Below are positions 1-5,992 of a stretch of DNA of 36,393 nucleotides, one piece after another. The translations under genes were made by a program, and so were the position numbers. Origin of the DNA: a virus; the IMG/VR virus record IMGVR_UViG_3300047297_000069, positions 1 through 36,393 of that record; one strand, given 5' to 3'. The notes under the pieces are model-generated. The model saw only the letters and a program-made list of their open reading frames with translations. It did no database searches and was not told where the DNA came from. The stretch's first letter is position 1, and each line of letters begins with the position of its first letter.

Positions 1-141
1 CAAGCCGGCCGAGCCAAATGCGCAAGACGAGTTGGCCATCAAGATCCTGAACGATCTGCGTGAAAACGGCACGGCCACGGTCAACGAGATGGCCAGCGCC
101 ATCGATCATCCGATGTTCAGCGTGATAGCCAAGATGCAGGA
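1..141. repeat. Terminal redundancy, left copy
   Basis: Bases 1-141 recur at 36253-36393 with one difference: base 127 is A here and base 36379 is G. The first 126 bases are identical. The two ends join one open reading frame, so the contig represents a circular or circularly permuted molecule. The short overlap looks more like an assembly overlap than a biological terminal repeat, but the sequence cannot settle that. Confidence 0.95.
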
Positions 142-220
142 AATGGCTCGCGGCGGCATGCTGGTCCGGCGCACGATGTATGCCATCAACGAGGCAGACT
201 TTGAGAGGGTTGACGAATGA
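1..220 (+). CDS. Cold-shock/OB-like plus HTH protein (C-terminal part, split by contig ends)
   Basis: This is the C-terminal portion of the gene that begins at 36041; the reading frame starts at base 2 here. Joined, the protein is 143 residues. This half carries a predicted winged-helix/HTH-like segment (NDLRENGTATVNEMASAI followed by a second helix and a basic wing, LVRR). The ATA codon at 125-127 gives Ile where the right-end copy has ATG (Met). It ends in an ATGA overlap with the next gene, so the two are probably translated together. A single-stranded nucleic-acid or transcription role is inferred from fold only. Confidence 0.75.
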   Translation, partial: KPAEPNAQDELAIKILNDLRENGTATVNEMASAIDHPMFSVIAKMQEMARGGMLVRRTMYAINEADFERVDE

Positions 221-378
221 GTAAGTGGCACGAACTGGACGGCAACATGCGGGCCGCCGATGGTCACTATGATGGCTGCGAGAAGATCTGCCCATGGTGC
301 GGCGGTGAGGTCAGCCTGTCCAATGGCAGTTGGACTTGCCAAGATTGCGATTGGTCGGCGGAAGAAAAGGATGAGTAA
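217..378 (+). CDS. Small zinc-ribbon protein, 53 aa
   Basis: This 53-residue protein starts at the ATG of an ATGA overlap with the upstream gene. It contains two CxxC knuckles, CPWC at residues 25-28 and CQDC at 41-44, which together form a classic zinc ribbon. An extra Cys lies at residue 21. The C-terminus is acidic. Zinc ribbons of this size are common in phage early regions and usually bind nucleic acid or a host protein, but no specific function can be assigned. The 2-base gap to the next gene supports a real operon member. Confidence 0.75.
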   Translation: MSKWHELDGNMRAADGHYDGCEKICPWCGGEVSLSNGSWTCQDCDWSAEEKDE

Positions 379-380
379 CA

Positions 381-620
381 ATGAGCGGCGGTGTTCACAC
401 AACCCGCAAGGATGACGAATATGTGCTGCATTTGGTCAAGCTGCGCATGCAGCAGCCGGCGGCAGACATCGCCAGATCTTTTGGCGTGAAAAGCGAACGG
501 GTGCGCACGATCTGCAACCGGGTTTTGGTGGATGACATCCGGGCCAGCGTGAAGGACGGCGTGGAGACGCCTGAGCAAGTTTTGTCGCAGTATTGGCAGC
601 CCCAGTGGTTCGGCCAGTGA
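381..620 (+). CDS. Small HTH DNA-binding protein, 79 aa
   Basis: Residues of about 15-50 form a predicted helix-turn-helix: QQPAADIARSFGVKSERV has the typical A-x-x-F-G-V turn followed by a basic recognition helix. It may control the early block or act as a DNA-binding adaptor. The start codon lies two bases after the zinc-ribbon gene, and an AAAGGA ribosome site lies inside the end of that gene. The tail of the protein (QYWQPQWFGQ) is aromatic and has no recognised role. The HTH assignment is by pattern only. Confidence 0.7.
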   Translation: MSGGVHTTRKDDEYVLHLVKLRMQQPAADIARSFGVKSERVRTICNRVLVDDIRASVKDGVETPEQVLSQYWQPQWFGQ

Positions 621-639
621 TCTATAAGAGGAAAGCAAA

Positions 640-1029
640 ATGATCATCACCACAGCAGCAGCCGCCTGTTTGGCATTGAATGTTTACTGGGAAGCACGCG
701 GCGAGGATCCTGACGCCCAGCGCATGATTGCCGAGGTTGTCATGGAACGCGTCAACAGCGGAGAATACCCCAACGATGTCTGCGAGGTTGTCTGGCAGGA
801 CAAGCAATTTAGTTGGACACACGATGGCAAAAGCGACAAACCGAAAGACGTTGTGGCATGGCTCTACGCCCAAATTGTGGCAAACGAGGTGCTGTTATAT
901 GGTGGTGAGTTCCGGACTGGGGCGACCCACTACCACACCCGCGACTGCGAACCCTACTGGGCTGACGATCTCCAAATGGTCGGGATGTACGGCAACCACA
1001 TCTTTTATAAAGAAAAGGCGAAGAAATGA
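640..1029 (+). CDS. SleB-like cell wall hydrolase (Hydrolase_2)
   Basis: The 129-residue protein matches the SleB/CwlJ cell-wall hydrolase family: LALNVYWEARGE near the N-terminus with the EARGE signature at residues 18-22, then QRMIAEVVMERV, DVCEVVWQ and KQFSW. In this family the Glu of EARGE is the expected catalytic residue for peptidoglycan cleavage (family knowledge). It covers essentially the catalytic domain only. The N-terminus is mildly hydrophobic but has no clear signal peptide. AGAGGAAAG precedes the ATG at good spacing. It sits in the early rightward block, far from the main lysis cassette at 19-20 kb. That may mean a second lysin, or a hydrolase used at another stage. Confidence 0.88.
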   Translation: MIITTAAAACLALNVYWEARGEDPDAQRMIAEVVMERVNSGEYPNDVCEVVWQDKQFSWTHDGKSDKPKDVVAWLYAQIVANEVLLYGGEFRTGATHYHTRDCEPYWADDLQMVGMYGNHIFYKEKAKK

Positions 1030-1220
1030 CCTGCCCGCCCTGTAATCACGACTGCAGCGAAGGGAGGAACTGCGCATGGGCAAAGCATCAGACGCACTCA
1101 GGGCCGCAGGATACAGACGCATCCCTGCATGGTGGGCCACCGACGAGCAAATCGCGCTGGTGGAATACATGGTCAAACAAAATGGCCCAGATATTAACCG
1201 AATTAGGGCCGAGGCTCTAG
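1026..1220 (+). CDS. Possible Cys-rich overlapping mini-gene, 64 aa
   Basis: The frame opens at the ATG of an ATGA overlap with the hydrolase stop and begins MTCPPCNHDCSEGRNCA. The C-N-H-D-C-x-x-G-R-x-C pattern resembles short Cys-rich peptides I recall from many phages. From base 1076 it overlaps a second plausible gene in another frame, and its C-terminal two-thirds look like ordinary out-of-frame sequence. Either a short Cys-rich peptide is made from this start, or the N-terminal motif is the remains of a truncated gene. Confidence 0.4.
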   Translation: MTCPPCNHDCSEGRNCAWAKHQTHSGPQDTDASLHGGPPTSKSRWWNTWSNKMAQILTELGPRL

Positions 1221-1273
1221 GCATAGACGAAATCGACGCCGCATGGCGGCAGCATGAGGAAATGGAAAAATGA
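1076..1273 (+). CDS. Hypothetical small protein, 65 aa
   Basis: The start is fixed by a strong ribosome site, AAGGGAGGAACTGCGC before ATG. The protein (GYRRIPAWWATDEQIALVEYMVKQ then a helical segment) looks like a small helical, possibly HTH-like protein: WATDEQI...ARNxP-type segments occur in phage DNA-binding proteins, but I do not recognise a family. The stop overlaps the next start (ATGA). Its frame overlaps the Cys-rich mini-ORF that starts at 1026; the better ribosome site favours this one. Confidence 0.65.
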   Translation: MGKASDALRAAGYRRIPAWWATDEQIALVEYMVKQNGPDINRIRAEALGIDEIDAAWRQHEEMEK

Positions 1274-1611
1274 AGGTAAAGATTCGCGGCGAGGTTTACG
1301 AAACGGTGCGCGATGCCGCCAAGGCGTTCAACGTATCTACCAGCTACATATACGACGCCATCGAGCGTGGCCGGGAAGATGTCGTCGGCATGGGAATAGG
1401 CCGCAAGAAAGATGGCAAATACAACGGCAATGAGGTTGTGTTGCACGGCGTAACCTTCCCAAGCATGACGGCGGCCAGCTTAAGCTTGGGGTTCAATCGG
1501 CATTACATCCGCAGTGCAAGTCGAACTAACAGCAAAGTGTCGGCCGAACGCATCAGGATGGCCGTGTTCAAATATATTTCGAAAATGGAGACGCAAACCA
1601 ATGACAATTGA
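1270..1611 (+). CDS. NUMOD1-like repeat DNA-binding protein, 113 aa
   Basis: Two copies of a short motif are visible. The first is VKIRGEVYETVRDAAKAF with NVSTSYIYDAI. The second is VVLHGVTFPSMTAASLSL with GFNRHYIRSA. Each has the shape of a NUMOD1-type repeat: a beta pair with a G-x-x-[FY] turn, then a helix-turn-helix. NUMOD1 normally guides homing endonucleases to DNA (family knowledge), but no nuclease domain is present. The gene overlaps its neighbours at both ends and lies directly before thyX. It resembles the C-terminal part of the product at 2359-2685. A free-standing DNA-binding role is inferred. Confidence 0.7.
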   Translation: MKVKIRGEVYETVRDAAKAFNVSTSYIYDAIERGREDVVGMGIGRKKDGKYNGNEVVLHGVTFPSMTAASLSLGFNRHYIRSASRTNSKVSAERIRMAVFKYISKMETQTNDN

Positions 1612-2359
1612 GGCAAAGATCGTGGCCCACAGCAGCCACCCCGGATGCCCGGATCTCATCACGGTGCAGGCGCGTTACCCGCGCTTTATTCACAGCGAGG
1701 TGATGACGCACCGGGCATTTAGCCGTTCTGCCAGCAGCAGCCGTGCCGTGCCGATCATACGGATGATTGACGATGTTATGCGTGATCTGGCAATGCCTGT
1801 CGAATGGGGCAGCAACCAGCCGGGTATGCAGGCCGGCGAGGAAGTACAGCAAGCAGAAGCGGCTAAAGAAATCTGGCTTGAGGCAATGGGCGACGCCGTT
1901 TATTGGGCTTGTAGGTTGGATGAACTAGGCCTGCACAAGCAGATCGTCAACCGTGTTCTGGAGCCGTTCAGCCACATCAGCATAGTCATCACGGCCACCG
2001 ATTGGCAAAACTTCTTCGACCTGCGCTGCCACCCTGCCGCCGATCCGACGATGCGGGCGCTGGCCGAGGCGATGCGCGATGCCATAGGTAATTCAACCGC
2101 ATTACCTTTGGACGCCGGCCATTGGCATCGCCCTTACGGCGGCAACCTATCTGAGAGCGCCGCACGCTGCGCTAGAGTGAGTTATCTGCGGCACGATGGG
2201 TCAGCGCCTAGCAACGCCGATGACATGCGGCTGGCGGCTCTCCTACGCGATGAGAAGCATATGTCGCCGTTCGAGCATCAGGCGATGCCGACGCCGGGGC
2301 AGCGCAACGCAAACCTGTCGGGCTGGCGGTCGCAGCGTGTTCTGTTGGAGATCGGCTGA
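1601..2359 (+). CDS. thyX: FAD-dependent thymidylate synthase ThyX
   Basis: ThyX makes dTMP from dUMP with FAD, NADPH and methylene-tetrahydrofolate. The 252-residue product carries the ThyX motif at residues 36-46 as THR-AFSRSAS-S, a variant of RHRX7S whose first Arg is Thr. The same layout, HRxFSRxxSSSR, is one I recall from phage ThyX proteins. Further matches are NRVLEPFSHISIVITATDW and NFFDLRCHPAADPTMR, aligned to the family's LR...AQPEIR segment. I chose the ATG at 1601 (MTIEAKIVAHS), preceded by GGAG. The longer frame from 1514 would overlap the upstream gene by about 100 bases. The stop overlaps the next start (TGATG). Confidence 0.92.
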   Translation: MTIEAKIVAHSSHPGCPDLITVQARYPRFIHSEVMTHRAFSRSASSSRAVPIIRMIDDVMRDLAMPVEWGSNQPGMQAGEEVQQAEAAKEIWLEAMGDAVYWACRLDELGLHKQIVNRVLEPFSHISIVITATDWQNFFDLRCHPAADPTMRALAEAMRDAIGNSTALPLDAGHWHRPYGGNLSESAARCARVSYLRHDGSAPSNADDMRLAALLRDEKHMSPFEHQAMPTPGQRNANLSGWRSQRVLLEIG

Positions 2360-2685
2360 TGCGCATCAAAACTGTGTCGGTTTACGACAAGAGCAAGATA
2401 GCCGCCGGCATGGAAGGCTGCGACAAGATCTCACTGCCGGCGGCCCCGTGGGAGAATGCGGACTACGCCAGAGCCGCGAAGGTTAACGAGTACTCTGGCC
2501 GATATAGGGGATCGGTGAGGATCTTGGGCGTGCTTTACCCCAACGCGAGCAAGGCCGCCGGCAAGCTTCGGCTGAACCGCAACAACCTTATCGCTGCCAT
2601 CAAGGATGACCGGCTGGATGCTTTCATCAAGGATGTGCAGGCCGAGGAACTGGCAGGCACACGGCCTTTCAAAACGCTAACCTGA
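2359..2685 (+). CDS. NUMOD1-like DNA-binding protein, 108 aa
   Basis: The C-terminal half contains one NUMOD1-like unit, VRILGVLYPNASKAAGKL then RLNRNNLIAAIKDDRLD, which parallels the repeats in the product at 1270-1611. The N-terminal 50 residues are unrecognised. The gene starts at TGATG with the thyX stop, so translation is probably coupled. It is the last rightward gene before the convergent junction with the leftward tail genes. No nuclease motif is visible. A role in DNA binding is inferred from the repeat only. Confidence 0.65.
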   Translation: MRIKTVSVYDKSKIAAGMEGCDKISLPAAPWENADYARAAKVNEYSGRYRGSVRILGVLYPNASKAAGKLRLNRNNLIAAIKDDRLDAFIKDVQAEELAGTRPFKTLT

Positions 2686-2695
2686 GTTAATCCGG

Positions 2696-2742
2696 CCAGC
2701 GACGTGTCAACGGGTTCAGGATTCCGTTGGCGCGTCGTCTGG
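2696..2742 (+). terminator. Hairpin at the convergent junction
   Basis: An 18-pair stem (2696-2713 with 2724-2742, one bulged T, loop 2714-2723) lies between the rightward early block and the leftward adhesin locus. Two pairs are G-U when read rightward and become A-C mismatches when read leftward. The structure is therefore stronger in the rightward RNA. Only a weak T-rich stretch (CTGCTCTTTC) follows. It probably ends the early rightward transcript; the missing T-run lowers confidence. Confidence 0.55.
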
Positions 2743-2756
2743 CTGCTCTTTCACGG

Positions 2757-3062
2757 TCAGGGCCAAGGCGTCCCAGTAGCTGTGACGGGGTTCTTTTGCA
2801 GTTCGATCTGCTCGGCCAGAGACGCCTCGGTGGCATCCTTGTCAACGCCGCTTGCCCAGACCCAGCCCAGCACTTCTGCCTCGGTCAAGTCAGCGTAAGG
2901 CACAAAGTCAGGAGAAGCAGGGTCAGGCGTGAATGACGTGGTGCTGTAGGCTGACGCGCTGTAGTCGCCATCAACCGAAACGACCTGCCAATGGGCAGTG
3001 TAGACAGCGCCGTCTGACAGGCTGCGGTCAAGTTGCGAGATGGTCCAAGTGGTGGTGATCAT
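2757..3062 (-). CDS. Small virion-associated protein, DUF7936-like, 101 aa
   Basis: The start chosen is the ATG at 3062 (MITTTWTISQ), preceded by AAGGGAG; the longer frame from 3176 would overlap the fibre gene. The protein has a beta-rich N-terminal half and the segment FVPYADLTEAEVLGWVWA, followed by EQIELQKNPV and a C-terminal PWP. I recall this pattern from a small protein found beside tail-fibre genes of marine phages (annotated DUF7936); the family name is from memory. Position at the end of the adhesin locus fits a tail or fibre accessory. Confidence 0.7.
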   Translation of the reverse strand: MITTTWTISQLDRSLSDGAVYTAHWQVVSVDGDYSASAYSTTSFTPDPASPDFVPYADLTEAEVLGWVWASGVDKDATEASLAEQIELQKNPVTATGTPWP

Positions 3063-3075
3063 TCTTTTGTCTCCC

Positions 3076-3630
3076 TTAGACAGATGTAATGGTTTGCCAG
3101 CCAGCGCCCGTGTTGACGCAAAGTTTTCCCAGCGTGGTGTCGAAGACGACCAAGCCAGCCACGTTTGCAATGGCATTCTTCTGGGTGGTTGTCATGTTTG
3201 GGAAGCGGACGCCCTTGGTCGTGCTTTGGGCGTCTACAATGGCTGCGGCGTTCGGTGAAACGGTTCCAATGCCAACGTTGCCAACTGAGTCAATACGCGC
3301 ACGCTCCGCACCATTTACATCAAACGCCATTACATAGTTATTGCCACCACCTTGAACGCTGCCATAGGAAGTGATTGTACCTGTGACCACGGTTCCAGCA
3401 CTGTCTGTAAACTCTAGGCGCTTAAAGTTTCCAACTGTGCTGCCGCCAGTGCTGATACGCACAACTGCGTTAGTGAACGCGGCAGTTTGAACTTGTAGCT
3501 TTTGCCCCGGAGAACTAGTCCCAATCCCTACGTTTGCACCGCTGACTGTGAACGCATCAGTCACAGCGAGAGAAGAATTTAGCTTGGTGCGGACATCAAA
3601 GCCGCTTTCGCCGTTAGAGATGCTCGTCAT
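3076..3630 (-). CDS. Tail fibre protein with VGIGT repeats, 184 aa
   Basis: The sequence contains two VGIGT repeats (ANVGIGTSSP near residue 33 and GNVGIGTVSPNAAAIVD near residue 116), typical of trimeric phage fibres and adhesin stalks. It ends VFDTTLGKLCVNTGAGWQTI, a common fibre C-terminal segment. It has no chaperone or enzymatic motif. It is placed four bases after the large adhesin gene, with which it probably forms the receptor-binding apparatus. The exact receptor cannot be inferred. Confidence 0.75.
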   Translation of the reverse strand: MTSISNGESGFDVRTKLNSSLAVTDAFTVSGANVGIGTSSPGQKLQVQTAAFTNAVVRISTGGSTVGNFKRLEFTDSAGTVVTGTITSYGSVQGGGNNYVMAFDVNGAERARIDSVGNVGIGTVSPNAAAIVDAQSTTKGVRFPNMTTTQKNAIANVAGLVVFDTTLGKLCVNTGAGWQTITSV

Positions 3631-3633
3631 TCG

Positions 3634-5460
3634 TTATACTCCATCATTCCATGCTGCGGTATCGTACCATTGGCCGTCATCATACCATATTCCTTGGGTC
3701 AATATCCACGTCATTGCTCCCGTTTTGCCGTTGACCCACGCCTCAGTGGATGTGATCTGCCCATCTGTCAGGTTAGCCCCGAAGCGCACGATCAGGCTGT
3801 AGAGGCGACCGTTGAATGGCACTGAAGTTCCCGCACGGCGACCAATGTAAAGTGGGTATGCGAGGTAGTTGCCTGTGCCTTGATCGACTGTAACTCTAGA
3901 AGCCTCTGCGCCATTTACGCGCAAAACGCTTAGGTCGCCAGAGATGTCGCTCGTGCCAGAGATGACACTGCTTACGGGCGCAACAAATATGTTTCCTGTT
4001 GACGGGGTACTCCCCGTGAGTGTTCCCCTTGAAGCAAAACGATAGTTGTTTGTGTTGAGCGGAGCTTGCAGGTTAAATGAGCCAATGTTTGAAGCTGATG
4101 AAGTACTAAACTCGGCAAGTATGCTATTGACGCTACTGGAAAGCATTCTTAAACCAGCGAACACTTGCACCTTGTCGATGGCTGGAGTGATCGTATTCGT
4201 GACCATGCCGTCATCCACGCCGTCGAATTGCAGATACTGCTCAGACTGAACCCCAGCCTCGGTGACTTCGTATTGCGAGACAACCTTCTGGTAGGCGGTG
4301 GCGGTGGAGCCTACTTCAAACTGGGGCTGCGTAAGGGTGATACTACAAGTCCCAGCAACGCCGACAGTAATACCAAGTCCAAGTCGCAAACCAACGGTTC
4401 CTGACGTGGTGCAAACATAGCTGGCTGTCCTTCGTCCAGTTGACGGATTGGTAACAGCGGTTGTTGTGCCGATTGCAGTTCCTGACACAATGCTTATTGC
4501 TACGGTGCCCGCTCCCGAAACAGCAACAACGTCAGCAGAAAGAGAATATGTGTTTCCAGCAACAACATTGGCTGATTGGTTGTAGACTATGCGTTGCCCA
4601 ACAGTTGCGTCAAACTTAATTGCTTGCGCGCCCTCTGCATCTAACCCGCCAGAAAGACTTGTTGATCCAGTTCCCAAAAAGAATCCCCAGCCAGTAGGCG
4701 CAGTTCCGGGGGTTCCAGCAACAGCATCAGACCAGCTTGAGTAGGTCAGCAGGTTGCGCGTCCCCGTGATGGGGTTGATCCCGTAGGTAGGACGCTGCGT
4801 GGATGTGGCTTGCGTGGCGTGGTTGCCAGCGATTTCGCGGACGGAGGTAACGGTGAAACCCGAAGTTCCAACAACGGGAGCGTTCGTAATTGTAAAGAAA
4901 CCACCTGCTGGAACGACAAAGCCATCAAACGATTGCCCAGAAGTCAGTGTTTGGAGAACTGCGGTGGATACGTCACCTGCCCGAATAGAGATATTCCCGC
5001 TAGTGCAAGTCACGCGAATTTTGTAGTTGCTGGTGCTGTTTAGAGACGACCACCTGACAGAAGACTGGTTGCTGGCATCCACGCGGGAAACTGTGCCAAC
5101 GCCAGTGCTTGTGCTGTAGGTCGCCGCAGTGGCAGTTCCGACCAGAGCGGCAGCACCAGAACTTACCAACTCCGCCCCAAGCACCAGCCCCTGAGACTTA
5201 TCCAGCATCAGGCCAACGGTCTGCCCCGGAGCCGTCACAGGCGTGGTCCCTGCGTTGTCTTGGAATAGGGTAGTCAAGTCAGATGGGTCGTACCATACGC
5301 CGGGTTCGGCAGCCGCAAAAAGCGGACTAATCATAAAGCTGTCGATCTTTGCGATGCCGCTCGCAAAAATCCATTGCTTGCTGAAGTCCTGCTTTGCTAA
5401 CTGGATGTTGTAGCGCGGTTGGTAATAGCGATGGTTCGGCGTGTTCAGTTCGTCGGCCAT
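3634..5460 (-). CDS. Large adhesin/tail protein with carbohydrate-binding-like modules, 608 aa
   Basis: Residues 54-95 contain GVWYDPSDLTTLFQD...GLMLDKSQG, a segment I recall from many phage tail and structural proteins. Residues of about 234-390 start RNLLTYSS and have the look of a CBM4/9-type jelly roll. Residues of about 408-580 start YLQFDGVDDGM and resemble a LamG/concanavalin-like lectin domain. The C-terminus is Trp-rich (GIWYDDGQWYDTAAWN). No catalytic motif is seen, so binding rather than depolymerase activity is inferred. It is followed closely by the fibre gene and preceded by two small virion genes. Confidence 0.75.
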   Translation of the reverse strand: MADELNTPNHRYYQPRYNIQLAKQDFSKQWIFASGIAKIDSFMISPLFAAAEPGVWYDPSDLTTLFQDNAGTTPVTAPGQTVGLMLDKSQGLVLGAELVSSGAAALVGTATAATYSTSTGVGTVSRVDASNQSSVRWSSLNSTSNYKIRVTCTSGNISIRAGDVSTAVLQTLTSGQSFDGFVVPAGGFFTITNAPVVGTSGFTVTSVREIAGNHATQATSTQRPTYGINPITGTRNLLTYSSWSDAVAGTPGTAPTGWGFFLGTGSTSLSGGLDAEGAQAIKFDATVGQRIVYNQSANVVAGNTYSLSADVVAVSGAGTVAISIVSGTAIGTTTAVTNPSTGRRTASYVCTTSGTVGLRLGLGITVGVAGTCSITLTQPQFEVGSTATAYQKVVSQYEVTEAGVQSEQYLQFDGVDDGMVTNTITPAIDKVQVFAGLRMLSSSVNSILAEFSTSSASNIGSFNLQAPLNTNNYRFASRGTLTGSTPSTGNIFVAPVSSVISGTSDISGDLSVLRVNGAEASRVTVDQGTGNYLAYPLYIGRRAGTSVPFNGRLYSLIVRFGANLTDGQITSTEAWVNGKTGAMTWILTQGIWYDDGQWYDTAAWNDGV

Positions 5461-5461
5461 G

Positions 5462-5749
5462 TTAGAATCCCTTCACACGCAGCTTGGCAAAGTCGCCGTC
5501 CAGCAGCTTCTTCTTAACGTATAGAGCAAATCCTTGCGTCCCGATAGCTTCGCCACATTCGGCTGACCATTGTTCGGCCACAACCAACGGGATCCGGCCG
5601 GCAAGGCGGAACTTGGCTTCACCGTGCGCACTGGGCGCGAAGGTTGCCAGACGGGCGTTGTCATCAAGCAGGCTTTGGACATCCTGATGGCGGTTAATGA
5701 TGACCTTGCCATCCTGCTCAATAATCGTCTGCTTGATGTCGTAGGTCAT
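5462..5749 (-). CDS. Hypothetical virion-region protein, 95 aa
   Basis: The start ATG at 5749 overlaps the preceding stop by one base (TAATG). The protein has the segment AGRIPLVVAEQWSAECG followed by IGTQGFALYVKKKLLDGDFAKLRVKGF, which I recall from podovirus capsid-region proteins of unknown function. The adhesin gene lies one base downstream. A virion or head accessory role is inferred from position only. Confidence 0.65.
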   Translation of the reverse strand: MTYDIKQTIIEQDGKVIINRHQDVQSLLDDNARLATFAPSAHGEAKFRLAGRIPLVVAEQWSAECGEAIGTQGFALYVKKKLLDGDFAKLRVKGF

Positions 5750-5934
5750 TAGACAGCCTCTGCAGCCTCGGTGGCCTCAGAACGCGCACGGCGACGCGGT
5801 GCATCGACGGCAACGGCAAAGCCTGCTGCGATTAGAATCTGGCCTTCCTCGTCGCTGGTTTCGACCTCTGCGTCGATGTCGTGCGGCTGGGCGTTGACCC
5901 AAGGCTGACGGGCGGTGGTAATCTTGATCTTCAT
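5749..5934 (-). CDS. Small basic/acidic protein after capsid gene, 61 aa
   Basis: I chose the second of two nearby ATGs (5934, MKIKITTARQPW) because AGGGGA then lies at proper spacing; the ATG six bases upstream touches that site. The N-terminal half is ordinary, with an acidic patch (AEVETSDEEGQILIAAGFAV). The C-terminus alternates Arg and Glu/Ala (RRRARSEATEAAEAV). Similar small proteins follow capsid genes in other phages, but the function is unknown. Confidence 0.6.
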   Translation of the reverse strand: MKIKITTARQPWVNAQPHDIDAEVETSDEEGQILIAAGFAVAVDAPRRRARSEATEAAEAV

Positions 5935-5955
5935 GTGCATTCCCCTGCGAAGTGG

Positions 5956-5983
5956 TGGTGACGCCACCGTAGCAGCGTCACCA
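5956..5983 (-). terminator. Hairpin downstream of the capsid gene
   Basis: A perfect 9-base-pair stem (5956-5964 with 5975-5983, TGGTGACGC/GCGTCACCA) with a 10-base loop lies 10 bases after the major capsid stop. There is no T-run, so it may be a partial terminator or an mRNA-stabilising 3' structure that raises capsid expression relative to downstream genes. Confidence 0.5.
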
Positions 5984-5992
5984 GATGTTAGA

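Noticed and set aside
1-141. The end repeat as a true biological direct terminal repeat
   Set aside because: It is short, carries one mismatch and splits a gene, all of which fit an assembly overlap of a circular or permuted genome better than physical ends.
2704-2898. Small rightward frames after the last early gene
   Set aside because: They lie over the convergent hairpin and antisense to the DUF7936-like gene and have no ribosome site.
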